From Streptomyces pactum (GTDB taxonomy: Bacteria > Actinomycetota > Actinomycetes > Streptomycetales > Streptomycetaceae): a stretch of 64,000 nt of DNA. Positions within the stretch are counted from its first letter, which is position 1; every line of letters starts with the position of its first letter. This document shows positions 44,003-53,288 of this stretch, piece by piece. The position numbers and the translations under genes are program-made. The stretch spans positions 6,386,001 to 6,450,000 of the forward strand of contig NZ_JACYXC010000001.1 of NCBI RefSeq assembly GCF_016031615.1. The letters are read 5' to 3'. Below the pieces are notes generated by a model that was given only the letters and a program-made list of their open reading frames with translations, searched no databases and had not been told where the DNA came from.

Positions 44003-44033
44003 ACGGGCCCCGGGGCACCGCCCCGGGGCCCGT
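44003..44033 (+). terminator. Terminator of thrS
   Basis: Perfect 14-bp stem ACGGGCCCCGGGGC/GCCCCGGGGCCCGT with a 3-nt loop, 68 bp past the thrS stop. It separates thrS from the HIT gene. Confidence 0.85.
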
Positions 44034-44064
44034 TCACGCCTCGGTACGCCATATGCTGGCCCGC

Positions 44065-44613
44065 ATGACGAGTGAGCCGGAGCAGCAGATCGGAGTGGGG
44101 ACGCCGGACGCGTTCCAGCGCCTGTGGACGCCCCACCGGATGGCGTACATCCAAGGGGAGAACAAGCCCACCGGCCCGGGGGCCGGCGACGGCTGCCCGT
44201 TCTGCGTCATCCCGGAGAAGTCCGACGAGGACGGCCTGATCATCGCTCGCGGCACCCACGTCTACGCGGTGCTCAACCTGTACCCGTACAACGGCGGGCA
44301 CACCATGGTCGTCCCGTTCCGGCACGTCGCCGACTACACGGAGCTGGACGGCCCGGAGACCGCCGAGCTGGCGGAGTTCACCAAGGCCACCATGGTGGCG
44401 CTGCGTACCGCCTCCGGCGCGCACGGCTTCAACATCGGGATGAACCAGGGCGCCGTGGCCGGCGCGGGCATCGCCGCCCACCTCCACCAGCACGTGGTGC
44501 CCCGGTGGGGTGGCGACACCAACTTCCTGCCGGTCGTCGGCCACACCAAGGTGCTGCCGCAGCTGCTCGCCGACACCCGGCGGATGCTCGCCGAGGCCTG
44601 GCCGCTGGGCTGA
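44065..44613 (+). CDS. HIT-family nucleotide-binding hydrolase
   Basis: A 182-residue histidine-triad protein that hydrolyses dinucleoside polyphosphates or nucleoside phosphoramidates. CPFC and a strand-rich core precede the catalytic triad HLHQHVVPRW (about residues 141-150). GGHTMVVPFRHVADYTEL is the conserved middle. The start is the ATG at 44065 or 44053; neither has a ribosome site, and a -10-like CATATG at 44050 hints at leaderless expression from 44065. In actinobacteria this gene typically lies between thrS and the PI-mannoside genes, as here, which suggests but does not show a link. Confidence 0.9.
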   Translation: MTSEPEQQIGVGTPDAFQRLWTPHRMAYIQGENKPTGPGAGDGCPFCVIPEKSDEDGLIIARGTHVYAVLNLYPYNGGHTMVVPFRHVADYTELDGPETAELAEFTKATMVALRTASGAHGFNIGMNQGAVAGAGIAAHLHQHVVPRWGGDTNFLPVVGHTKVLPQLLADTRRMLAEAWPLG

Positions 44614-44878
44614 GCAGGGCCGGTCGGCCCGCGGCCGGTACCGGCGCTCCCCGGCCTCCCACCGGGGGGCGGCGGGCCCGGCCGAGCGGCCTCCCCGGCC
44701 CCCCGCCGGGGCAGCCCGCTCCGGGCGCCGGCGCACGCGGCACGCCGTCCGCCGGCGCACCCCGGCACACGGACCGGCACAAGGCCGGCGCGCTTCACGC
44801 GGATGCGCGGGCGATCCGCCGGGCACGCGGAAAGGGGCCGGGTCTCCCCGGCCCCCGCCACGCACCCGCGGTGATCCG

Positions 44879-46528
44879 CTACGCGCTGTACTCGTCGGCC
44901 TTCTTCGGCGCGGCGTCCTGCACCTGGCCGCTGAGCGCCAGTGCCCGGTTGCCGAACCGCTCGGTGTCCACGCCGTTGTCCTTCAGCACCTGGATCGCGG
45001 CCTGGTGGACCACCCGGAGCACCGGAGTGGCGGCGCGCAGCGCGTCGTCCGCCATGAATCGGTGGCGCCACGGCTTGTCGGCCCAGGCGTGCCGCAGCCC
45101 GAACGGCTCCGGCAGCGTCAGCTTGCCCCCCAGGTGGTCCAGGATCGGCGGGTACCAGGTGAACGGGGCCCGGGCGGCGAGCCGGACCACCTCCTTGGCG
45201 TCCACCAGCGGCAGCGGCACCGATTTGGTCTCCCAGAACCGGACCGTCTTGCTGACGGTCTTGGACGGGGCGGACGGCTTGGTGGTGAACAGCGGGTGCA
45301 CCGGGCCGAGCGCGTGTCCGGTCACCTCGATCCGCAGCGTGTTGTGCAGATAGGTCACGGTGGTGAGCATGGTGATCACCAGCTGGCCGTCCCAGAGCAC
45401 GAACTGCACGCCCAGGTAGTGCCGGTCACCGGCGCCGAACTGCTGCTGGTCGCAGATCCGCTGCAGTTCCACGCCCTTTATCTGGAAGCCCTCCTCCTCG
45501 GTGGTGCCGCCGCGCGCCACCGACTTGGCGTTCTCACCCACCGGGGAGACCACCCAGTGGCGCACCGAGGGGGTGGGGAAGCCGCCGGTGTGCAGGGCAC
45601 CGCGCTCCAGCAGCCGCAGCTGGTCGTGGATCGCCTTTATGACGTCCCAGCTGCGGAACGGGTTGATGCCCTTGCCGGGGTCGGCCGGGACCAGGTCCTC
45701 GGCGAGGTGCCAGCTGCCCCAGCGGGTGCCCATGCCGAGTATCCCCTTGCCGCCGGCGTAGAAGACCACGTTGCTGTACTGCTCGGCGGTGAGCTTCTCC
45801 AGCCCCGCACGGAGCTTCTCCGCGGCGCTCCCGGGGGCGCTGGGCACCGCCTCGGGGACCTTGGCGCCGACCCCGCCGCCGGAGAGCAGACCGCTCCACC
45901 GCTCCCGCAGGTCCTTCGCGGTCCGCTCGCAGATCCGCTTGGCCAGCCACCAGCCGACCACCGGGGCGACCAGCATCAGCCGCAGGTACACCCCCCAGAA
46001 GCCGGTGAACGGCAGCTTGATCATGAAGAGCAGGCCCAGCCCGCCGAGCACCACCATCGCCGCGGTGCCCGCCGCACCGATCCGCTTGTCCTGGGCGCCG
46101 GCCATGGTCCGGCGGAGCTGGAAGGCGCCGAGCCAGAGCAGCACCCCGGGCAGGAAGAGCAACCCGAAGACCCCCATCAGGACGGTCAGCTTGGTGTCCC
46201 GCTGCTTGCGGATGCGGTTGGCGGCCAGGCAGTGCTCCACGACCGTCCGCGGCTCCATGCCGAACGACTGCACCAGCTGCGCCCGTGCGCCGCCGAGCGT
46301 ACGGACCTGCACGGCCCGGGCGAACGCCTCCCCGAGGTTGGGCTCGAAGAGCGAGAAGCGGGGTGCCTTGACCTCCGACACCGTCCACTCGGAGTTGGCC
46401 TCCAGCAGTTTGGCCACCGGGCCGTCCCGGTATGCGGCGGAGGCCAGGGCTCCGGTCGCCGCCGTCTGTCCCGCCGCTCCGGAGAGCGGCACCTGCGCCC
46501 CGGGACTGAAGTCGAATCCGTCCGTCAC
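44879..46528 (-). CDS. Large membrane protein, unknown function
   Basis: A 549-residue protein. After a polar N-terminal region of about 125 residues, two or three membrane helices (TVLMGVFGLLFLPGVLLWLG, AAMVVLGGLGLLFMIKL, VYLRLMLVAPVVGWWLA) lie at about residues 130-225. A cytoplasmic domain of over 300 residues follows with conserved-looking YSNVVFYAGGKGILGMGTRW and SWHLAEDLVPADPGKGINPF. No known domain was recognised. The GTG at 46528 follows a GGGGGC ribosome site. It lies between the HIT and KilB-like genes. Confidence 0.8.
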   Translation of the reverse strand: MTDGFDFSPGAQVPLSGAAGQTAATGALASAAYRDGPVAKLLEANSEWTVSEVKAPRFSLFEPNLGEAFARAVQVRTLGGARAQLVQSFGMEPRTVVEHCLAANRIRKQRDTKLTVLMGVFGLLFLPGVLLWLGAFQLRRTMAGAQDKRIGAAGTAAMVVLGGLGLLFMIKLPFTGFWGVYLRLMLVAPVVGWWLAKRICERTAKDLRERWSGLLSGGGVGAKVPEAVPSAPGSAAEKLRAGLEKLTAEQYSNVVFYAGGKGILGMGTRWGSWHLAEDLVPADPGKGINPFRSWDVIKAIHDQLRLLERGALHTGGFPTPSVRHWVVSPVGENAKSVARGGTTEEEGFQIKGVELQRICDQQQFGAGDRHYLGVQFVLWDGQLVITMLTTVTYLHNTLRIEVTGHALGPVHPLFTTKPSAPSKTVSKTVRFWETKSVPLPLVDAKEVVRLAARAPFTWYPPILDHLGGKLTLPEPFGLRHAWADKPWRHRFMADDALRAATPVLRVVHQAAIQVLKDNGVDTERFGNRALALSGQVQDAAPKKADEYSA

Positions 46529-47199
46529 CAACGCCCCCAATACCGCGCGCTCTTGAGCTGCGGCTCCAGGGTATCCGCGGAGTGCACCGGCTGTCGCCGG
46601 GGCGTTGCGACCGGCCACCGCCGGGGTACCGGTGGTTTCCGTGCCCGGCCGGCCGCGTCGGCGCGGGTTCCGGCGGCGGCCGCCACCGCCGGACACGGCC
46701 GCGCCGGGCGGGGTTTTCGGCCACTTCGGTGCCGGACCGGATGCCGCATCCGGGGTCCCCGGGCAGGTCTCCGGCGGGGCCGCCGGGGCGCCCGGTGATG
46801 TCCGGCCGTGCCGGATCCGGCCCGACGGCGCCGGGGCCGGGTCTTCGGCCGCGCCCGCACGGGACCGCCACCGGCGCTTCTCGGGCCGGGAAAGGATCGC
46901 TGCCGACGGCACGGACGGTGCGCACACCCGGGCGTGGCTTTTCGTCGGAGGCCCAGGGCCGTGTCCGGCACGGTTCGCCCTGCGGCGACGCGCCGCCAGG
47001 GCCGGTCCGGGCGGCGCGCCGGGCTCCCCGCGGTGCGGGCGGCCGAGCGGGTGTGTCGGCGTGCGGTCCGTCCCCCCTCCCATGACCGGACCCGGTGCCG
47101 CGCACGGTCCCGTCGCCCCCGGACGACGAGCCGGCTTCCGCGTCACGGCGCGCGCGTCCCGTCGCAGGAGGAACGGCGGGCCGGGGAGGACGCCCTCGC
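46529..47199. other. Intergenic, no gene supported
   Basis: 671 bp between two leftward genes. Several overlapping frames are open on the plus strand, but they have no domains and depend on uniform GC. I see no convincing hairpin. Confidence 0.4.
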
Positions 47200-47664
47200 T
47201 CAGCCGGCGCGGCCGGGACCGAGCAGCGCGGCGGCCTCGGCGACGAAGGCGACGGTCGCCTCCTTGGCCGCATGGCGCCGGGCGTCCAGCTCCGTCCGGT
47301 CGACCGCCCTGCGCAGCGCGTACGTGGCATCCGTGGCCCGCTGCGCGGGGCCGGTGAGCTCGGGGACCAGGACCTGGAGGCGGATGTGCGGCGCGGTGAT
47401 CGCCGCCCGGGTGTCATGGGACCTCGTCTCGGCCTCCAGCTGGTGCTCGGTATCCGCCCGGGACAGGGCCAGACGCTCCCGGTGGAAGATCGCCGAGCGG
47501 TGCGCGTCCAGGGCGGCGGCGAAGGCGGTGACGGCGTCGAGCCGGTCCTGGCGGTGGTTGTCGGCGCGCTCCTCGGCGCGTGCGGCGTGATGCTGCAGGA
47601 GACCGGCGGTCAGAGCACCGGCGAGCGTACCGAGCACGGCCACGGTCGAAGGCCATATGGACAT
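47200..47664 (-). CDS. KilB-like membrane-anchored coiled-coil protein
   Basis: A 154-residue protein with one N-terminal membrane segment (STVAVLGTLAGALTAGLLQ) followed by a long, charged, Ala/Arg-rich helical region likely to form a coiled coil (RAEERADNHRQDRLDAVTAF). Chromosomal homologues are often labelled protein KilB after the pIJ101 plasmid gene involved in conjugal spread, but nothing else plasmid-like lies here. Function unknown. The ATG at 47664 has GGGGACCCGACACCTG before it, a weak site. Confidence 0.75.
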   Translation of the reverse strand: MSIWPSTVAVLGTLAGALTAGLLQHHAARAEERADNHRQDRLDAVTAFAAALDAHRSAIFHRERLALSRADTEHQLEAETRSHDTRAAITAPHIRLQVLVPELTGPAQRATDATYALRRAVDRTELDARRHAAKEATVAFVAEAAALLGPGRAG

Positions 47665-47837
47665 CAGGTGTCGGGTCCCCCTCGGGCAGTCGGTTGGTGA
47701 GGCCCTCCGGTCCTACCCGGCCGCACACACCGGCACCGGACGCGTCCGGGGGAGGAGAGCGGCCGGCCCCTTACCTGCCCGGCCGGCCGGTGGGCCGGGC
47801 AGGTGCCGGCCGGTGGGCCGGGGCCCGCGCCGCCCGG

Positions 47838-50045
47838 TCAGTCCGTGCGCCCGGCGTCCGCCCGCACCCGGTCGGCGAGCGCCCGGGGCATCGGCTCGTG
47901 GCGCGCGTAGGCGCGGCTGAACCGCCCGGCACCGTGCGTCAGCGAGCGCAGGTCGATCGCGTACCGGCTGATCTCGGCCTCGGGCACCTCGGCCCGCACC
48001 AGGGTGACGCCGCCGCCGGACTGCTCGGTGCCCAGCACCCGGCCCCGCCGCCCGGACAGGTCGCCGAGCACCGCGCCCACGTACTCGTCCGGGACCGTCA
48101 CCCGGACCTCCGCCACCGGCTCCAGCAGGTGGAGGCGGGCGCCGGCCGCCGCGTCGCGCAGGGCCAGGGCCCCGGCGGTCTGGAAGGCCGCGTCGGAGGA
48201 GTCCACCGAGTGCGCCTTGCCGTCCAGCAGGGTCACCCGTACATCGACCAGCGGATGGCCGGCGGCGATCCCGCGGGCGGCCTGTGCGCGCACCCCCTTC
48301 TCCACCGACGGGACGAACTGCCGGGGCACCGCGCCGCCCACCACCCGGTCCACGAACTCGACGCCCGAGCCGGCCGGCAGCGGCTCCACCTCGATCGCGC
48401 AGATGGCGAACTGGCCGTGGCCGCCGGACTGCTTGACGTGCCGTCCGTGTCCGGCCGCCCGCTCCGCGAAGGTCTCCCGGAACCCGACCCGGTGCGGTTC
48501 GGTGTCCACCCGGACCCCGTGGCGGGAGCGCAGCCGTTCCAGCGCGACCTCCCGGTGCGCCTCGCCCAGGACCCACAGCACCATCTGGCCGGTGTCCGGG
48601 TTCTGTTCCAGCCGCATCGTCGGGTCCTCCGCGACCAGCCGCGCCAGCCCCTGGCTGAGCTTGTCCTCGTCGGCCCTGCCGTGGGCCCGGACGGCGACCG
48701 GCAGCAGCGGTTCGGGCATCTCCCACGGCCGGACCAGCAGCGGGTGGTCGTGGGCGGAGACGGTGTCGCCGGTCTCCGCCCGGCCGAGCCGGGCCACGCA
48801 GGCCAGATCCCCGGCGACCACCTGCGCCACCGGGCGCTGCTGCCCGCCGAACGGGACGGACACCGCACCGGTCCGCTCGTCCACATCGTGGTCCTGATGG
48901 CCGCGGTCGGCGAGGCCGTGGCCGGAGACATGGACGGCCTCGTCCGGGCGGAGAGTGCCGGAGAAGACCCGCACCAGCGAGATCCGGCCGACATACGGGT
49001 CCGAGAAGGTCTTGACCACCTCGGCGGCGAGCGGACCGCGCGGATCGCAGGACAGCGGCGGGCAGGGGGCGCCGTCCACGGTCGTGGCCTGCGGGGCCGG
49101 GCGCTCCTGCGGGCCGGGGAAGGCACGCGTGATCAGCTCCAGCAGCTCGACCGTGCCCGGCCCGTACCGTCCGTCGCCCAGGGCCGGCGCCGCCGCGAGC
49201 ACCGGGTGGAAGGTGCCGCGCGCCACGGCCTTCCGCACGTCCTCGACGAGCGGTGTCTCGTCGATCTCGGCGCCGCCCAGGAAGTGGTCGAGCAGGTTAT
49301 CGTCCTCGCTCTCGGCGATCACCCCCTCGATGAGACGGCCGCGGGCCCGCTCGATCAGGGCCCGGTGGCCGGGGCCGGGCGGCGACTCGGCACGCTCCCC
49401 GCCGGTGTAGTCGTACACCCGTCCGGTGAGCAGCGCGGCCAGCCCGCCGAGCGGCGCCCGCCCGCCGCCGTCCGGGTCCCCGGACAGCGGCAGGTGGAGC
49501 GGCAGCACGGCGTCCGGGTCGTCGCGGCCGAACACCTGCCGGCAGATTTCGGTCATCTCCTCGAAGCCGGTCCGCGCCGCCTCCAGATGGGTGATCACCA
49601 GCGCCCGGGGCATCCCGACGGCGGCGCACTCGTCCCACACCATCCGGGTCGCGGCGGTGACGCCGTCCGCCTCCTGGGCGGCCGAGACCACGAACAGGGC
49701 CGCGTCGGCCGCCCGCAGGCCGGCCCGCAGCTCCCCGACGAAGTCGGCGTACCCCGGGGTGTCCAGCAGGTTGATCTTCACGCCGTCCCACTCCAGCGGG
49801 ACCAGGGACAGCTGCACCGAGCGGTGCTGCCGGTGCTCGATCTCGTCGTGGTCGGACAGGGTGGTGCCGTCCTCCACCCGGCCCGCCCGGTTCACCGCCC
49901 CGGCCGCCCGGGCAAGCGCTTCCACCAAGGTGGTCTTCCCGGCGCCGCTGTGGCCGACCAGCACCACGTTCCGCACCGAACCGGGCCGGTCGGCCGCCGG
50001 TGCCCCGGCGGCGGCCCCGTGCTGTGTGGCCGTCCTGACGCCCAT
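47838..50045 (-). CDS. Elongation factor G-like protein EF-G2
   Basis: A 735-residue translational GTPase paralogue with all five EF-G domains. P-loop GHSGAGKTT (about residues 32-40) and G3 DTPGYADF are present, but the position of the base-specificity motif NKxD reads THLE (VITHLEAARTGF). Domain II starts near DPYVGRISLVRVFSG, domain IV has GGHGQFAICAIEVEPL, and a complete domain V ends the protein. GGGAGG lies about 10 nt before the ATG at 50045. The actinobacterial EF-G2 branch is distinct from the main FusA, and its role is not settled. Divergent from the PI-synthesis operon. Confidence 0.88.
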   Translation of the reverse strand: MGVRTATQHGAAAGAPAADRPGSVRNVVLVGHSGAGKTTLVEALARAAGAVNRAGRVEDGTTLSDHDEIEHRQHRSVQLSLVPLEWDGVKINLLDTPGYADFVGELRAGLRAADAALFVVSAAQEADGVTAATRMVWDECAAVGMPRALVITHLEAARTGFEEMTEICRQVFGRDDPDAVLPLHLPLSGDPDGGGRAPLGGLAALLTGRVYDYTGGERAESPPGPGHRALIERARGRLIEGVIAESEDDNLLDHFLGGAEIDETPLVEDVRKAVARGTFHPVLAAAPALGDGRYGPGTVELLELITRAFPGPQERPAPQATTVDGAPCPPLSCDPRGPLAAEVVKTFSDPYVGRISLVRVFSGTLRPDEAVHVSGHGLADRGHQDHDVDERTGAVSVPFGGQQRPVAQVVAGDLACVARLGRAETGDTVSAHDHPLLVRPWEMPEPLLPVAVRAHGRADEDKLSQGLARLVAEDPTMRLEQNPDTGQMVLWVLGEAHREVALERLRSRHGVRVDTEPHRVGFRETFAERAAGHGRHVKQSGGHGQFAICAIEVEPLPAGSGVEFVDRVVGGAVPRQFVPSVEKGVRAQAARGIAAGHPLVDVRVTLLDGKAHSVDSSDAAFQTAGALALRDAAAGARLHLLEPVAEVRVTVPDEYVGAVLGDLSGRRGRVLGTEQSGGGVTLVRAEVPEAEISRYAIDLRSLTHGAGRFSRAYARHEPMPRALADRVRADAGRTD

Positions 50046-50228
50046 GTGCCTCGCCTCCCGCTCCGCACCTGCGCTACTTCGAGCTTTCCACCCGCACCCC
50101 GGACCGTCCATATGTCGCACATCCGGGCGTATCGTGATGCGTTCGCCGGGCGCCGCGCGCGCGTGACTACGATGGGCCAGCCGGTGGCCCATCGACCACC
50201 CGGCTCGTTTCGACACTTCGGGAAGGCC

Positions 50229-50897
50229 ATGCTGAACAAGTACGCGCGTGCTTTCTTCACGCGTGTTCTCACACCGTTCGCCGCCCTGCTCATCCGCCTC
50301 GGCGTCAGTCCGGACGCGGTGACCCTCGTCGGTACCGGCGGTGTGGTCGCGGGCGCGCTGGTCTTCTACCCCCAGGGGAAGTTCTTCTGGGGGACGGTCA
50401 CCATCACGCTCTTCGTCTTCTCCGACCTGGTCGACGGGAACATGGCGCGCCAGCTCGGCCGCTCCAGCCGGTTCGGCGCCTTCCTGGACTCCACGCTGGA
50501 CCGGGTGGCCGACGGGGCGATCTTCGGCGGTCTGGCGCTGTGGTACGCGGGTGGTGGGGACGACCAGGTGCTCTGCGCGGTCGCCATCTTCTGCCTGGCC
50601 AGCGGCCAGGTGGTGTCGTACACCAAGGCGCGCGGCGAGGCCATCGGGCTGCCGGTGAACGTCAACGGCCTGGTGGAGCGCGCCGAGCGGCTGGTCATCT
50701 CCCTGGTGGCCTGCGGATTCTCCGGGCTGCACAAGTTCGGGGTGCCGCACATCGACATCCTGCTGCCGATCGCCCTGTGGATCGTCGCGGTGGGCAGCTT
50801 CGTCACCCTGGTGCAGCGGGTGGTCACCGTGCGCCGGGAGGCCGCCGAGGCCGACGGGCGGACCGAGCCCGCGGTCCGCGGGGGCGAGACGCGGTGA
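50229..50897 (+). CDS. pgsA: Phosphatidylinositol phosphate synthase (CDP-alcohol phosphatidyltransferase)
   Basis: Joins CDP-diacylglycerol and inositol-1-phosphate to start PI and PIM synthesis in the membrane. The 222-residue protein has the CDP-alcohol motif DGxxAR-x8-GxxxDxxxD, seen as DLVDGNMARQLGRSSRFG then AFLDSTLDR (residues about 64-90), and six predicted helices. GGAAGG is only 2-3 nt from the ATG at 50229. An ATG at 50172 falls within a -10-like TACGAT and is unlikely. It overlaps the acyltransferase gene by 4 bp. The PIM context supports inositol phosphate over glycerol phosphate as substrate. Confidence 0.9.
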   Translation: MLNKYARAFFTRVLTPFAALLIRLGVSPDAVTLVGTGGVVAGALVFYPQGKFFWGTVTITLFVFSDLVDGNMARQLGRSSRFGAFLDSTLDRVADGAIFGGLALWYAGGGDDQVLCAVAIFCLASGQVVSYTKARGEAIGLPVNVNGLVERAERLVISLVACGFSGLHKFGVPHIDILLPIALWIVAVGSFVTLVQRVVTVRREAAEADGRTEPAVRGGETR

Positions 50898-51844
50898 GGG
50901 AGCGGCTGACCGACGGCCTCTACGGGCTGGGCTGGGCCACGGTCAAGAAGCTCCCCGAACCGGTCGCGGTCCGTCTGGGGCGGGAGATCGCCGACCGGAC
51001 CTGGAAGCGGCGCGGCGCGGGCGTGCGGCGGCTGGAGGCCAACCTGGCCCGGGTGGTCCCGGACGCCTCGCCGCAGCGGCTGGCCCGGCTCTCCCGCGAG
51101 GGCATGCGCTCCTACCTGCGGTACTGGATGGAGTCCTTCCGGCTCCCCGCCTGGAGCCGGGAGCGGATCCACGGCGGTTTCGTGCCGGACGACGTGCACC
51201 ACCTGGTGGACGGGCTCGCCGCCGGGCGCGGGGTGATCCTGGCGCTGCCGCACATGGGCAACTACGACCTGGCCGGCGCCTGGGTGACCACGAAGCTGGG
51301 CGTGCCGTTCACCACCGTGGCGGAGCGGCTGAAGCCCGAGTCGCTGTACGACCGGTTCGTCGCCTACCGCGAGGGGCTGGGCATGGAGGTGCTGCCGCAC
51401 ACCGGTGGCAGCGCGTTCGGCGCGCTGGCCCGCCGGCTGCGGGCGGGCGGCCTGGTCTGCCTGGTCGCCGACCGCGACCTGTCCGCCTCCGGCGTGGAGG
51501 TGGAGTTCTTCGGCGAGACCACCAAGATGCCGGCCGGTCCGGCCCGGCTCGCCGTCCAGACCGGCGCGCTGCTGCTGCCGGTCACCCTCTGGTACGACCG
51601 GAGCCCGGTGATGCGCGGCCGGGTCCACCCGCCGATCGAGGTGCCCGGGGAGGGCACCCGCGCCGAGCGGGCCGCCGTGATGACGCAGGCCCTCGCCGAC
51701 GTCTTCGCCGCCGGCATCGCCGAGCACCCGCAGGACTGGCACATGCTCCAGCCGCTGTGGCTGTCCGACCTCGCGCCGGCCGCCGGCCGGGGCGGCACGG
51801 CGGGGCCGGGCGGTCCCGGACCCGCGGGAGGGGGCCGGCGGTGA
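50894..51844 (+). CDS. Phosphatidylinositol mannoside acyltransferase (PatA/HtrB-like)
   Basis: A 316-residue LpxL/HtrB-type acyltransferase that adds a fatty acid to the mannose of PIM at the cytoplasmic face. The active site HxxxxD appears as PHMGNYDLAG (about residues 119-128), and FFGETTKMPAGPARLAVQTG is the conserved later segment. The GTG start overlaps the pgsA stop (GTGA) and the stop overlaps pimA (GTGA), so the three are coupled in the order of the pathway. The C-terminal 20 residues are Gly/Pro-rich. Confidence 0.9.
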   Translation: MRERLTDGLYGLGWATVKKLPEPVAVRLGREIADRTWKRRGAGVRRLEANLARVVPDASPQRLARLSREGMRSYLRYWMESFRLPAWSRERIHGGFVPDDVHHLVDGLAAGRGVILALPHMGNYDLAGAWVTTKLGVPFTTVAERLKPESLYDRFVAYREGLGMEVLPHTGGSAFGALARRLRAGGLVCLVADRDLSASGVEVEFFGETTKMPAGPARLAVQTGALLLPVTLWYDRSPVMRGRVHPPIEVPGEGTRAERAAVMTQALADVFAAGIAEHPQDWHMLQPLWLSDLAPAAGRGGTAGPGGPGPAGGGRR

Positions 51845-53016
51845 GGATCGGGATCGTCTGTCCGTACTCCTGGGACGTGCCCGGCGGCGTCCAGTTCCAC
51901 ATCCGGGACCTGGCCGAGCACCTCGTCCGGCGCGGCCACCAGGTGTCGGTGCTGGCCCCGGCGGACGACGACACCCCGCTGCCGCCCTACGTGGTCTCCG
52001 CCGGCCGGGCCGTACCGGTGCCGTACAACGGCTCGGTGGCCCGGCTCAACTTCGGCTTCCTCTCCGCCGCCCGGGTACGCCGCTGGCTCCACGAGGGGGC
52101 CTTCGACGTGATCCACATCCACGAGCCCGCCTCGCCCTCGCTCGGCCTGCTGTCCTGCTGGGCCGCCCAGGGCCCGATCGTGGCCACCTTCCACACCTCC
52201 AACCCGCGCTCCCGGGCCATGATCGCCGCCTACCCGATCCTCCAGCCGGCGCTGGAGAAGATCAGCGCCCGGATCGCGGTGAGCGAGTACGCGCGGCGCA
52301 CCCTGGTGGAACACCTGGGCGGCGACGCCGTGGTCATCCCCAACGGCGTGGACGTGGACTTCTTCGGCCGCGCCGAACCCCGCCCGGAGTGGCGCGCGGC
52401 CGGGGAGGACGCCCCGGTGGTCGGGTTCATCGGGCGGATCGACGAACCGCGCAAGGGGCTCCCGGTGCTGATGCGCGCACTGCCGGGCATCCTCGCCGAG
52501 CGCCCCGGCACCCGGCTGCTGGTGGCCGGCCGCGGCGACCAGCAGGAGGCGGTGGCCGGGCTGCCGCCCGGGATGCGCGGCCAGGTGGAGTTCCTCGGCA
52601 TGGTCAGCGACGAGGACAAGGCCCGGCTGCTGCGCAGCGTGGACCTGTACGTGGCGCCCAACACCGGCGGTGAGAGCTTCGGCATCATCCTGGTCGAGGC
52701 GATGTCCGCCGGGGCCCCGGTGCTCGCCACCGACCTCGACGCCTTCACCCAGGTGCTGGACGGCGGCGAGGCCGGCGAACTCTTCCCCAACGGCGACGCC
52801 GACGCGCTCGCCGCCGCGGTGCTGCGGCTGCTGGGCGACCCGGCCCGCCGGGCCGAGCTGAGCGCACGCGGGCGGCGCCATGTGCGCCGGTTCGACTGGT
52901 CCACGGTCGGGGCGGACATCCTGGCGGTGTACGAGACGGTGACCGCCGGCGCGGCCTCGGTCGCCACCGACGAGCGGACCCGGCTGTGGAGCCGGTGGGG
53001 CAACGGGCGGGAGTGA
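51841..53016 (+). CDS. pimA: Phosphatidylinositol mannosyltransferase PimA
   Basis: Transfers the first mannose from GDP-mannose to phosphatidylinositol. The 391-residue GT-B, GT4-family enzyme starts with RIGIVCPYSWDVPGGVQFHI (Gly-rich acceptor loop). It has FDVIHIHEPASPSLGLL, the linker VSEYARRTLVEHLGG, and in the C-terminal domain VVGFIGRIDEPRKGLPVL and the donor-binding TGGESFGIILVEAMSAG (E-x7-E). GTG start within the 4-bp overlap. It completes the PIM operon and is followed by a terminator. Confidence 0.93.
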   Translation: MRIGIVCPYSWDVPGGVQFHIRDLAEHLVRRGHQVSVLAPADDDTPLPPYVVSAGRAVPVPYNGSVARLNFGFLSAARVRRWLHEGAFDVIHIHEPASPSLGLLSCWAAQGPIVATFHTSNPRSRAMIAAYPILQPALEKISARIAVSEYARRTLVEHLGGDAVVIPNGVDVDFFGRAEPRPEWRAAGEDAPVVGFIGRIDEPRKGLPVLMRALPGILAERPGTRLLVAGRGDQQEAVAGLPPGMRGQVEFLGMVSDEDKARLLRSVDLYVAPNTGGESFGIILVEAMSAGAPVLATDLDAFTQVLDGGEAGELFPNGDADALAAAVLRLLGDPARRAELSARGRRHVRRFDWSTVGADILAVYETVTAGAASVATDERTRLWSRWGNGRE

Positions 53017-53130
53017 CCCGCCGCGGCCGGTGCCGCCGGGTCCGCGCCCGGGGACACCTGGGCTCCCGCCGGGGTGACGGACCCGCGACCGCCCGGCCGG
53101 GGGCCGCGGGCCGTGAGGCACCCGGGATCG

Positions 53131-53168
53131 GGCCCGTCCGTCCGCCGGGGCCGGTGGACGGACGGGCC
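53131..53168 (+). terminator. Terminator after pimA
   Basis: Perfect 13-bp stem GGCCCGTCCGTCC/GGACGGACGGGCC with a 12-nt loop, 115 bp past the pimA stop. Confidence 0.75.
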
Positions 53169-53288
53169 GGCGGACGGTGGCGCCGGGCCCCGCGGGGCGG
53201 GGCGCGGACGCGGAGCGGACTCCGGTGGGGGAGCGCCGGGCCGGGGCCGGTCCGGCGGCCCGCGCGGCAGGCGATACCGTAACGCGGC

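Noticed and set aside
46582..47085. Open frames on the plus strand in the spacer before the KilB-like gene
   Set aside because: Three frames are open at once over the same bases, which reflects base composition. None has a ribosome site with a domain-like product.
47200..47664. Integrated plasmid or conjugative element suggested by the KilB-like gene
   Set aside because: No integrase, replication or transfer genes and no attachment-site duplication nearby. The flanks are conserved housekeeping genes.
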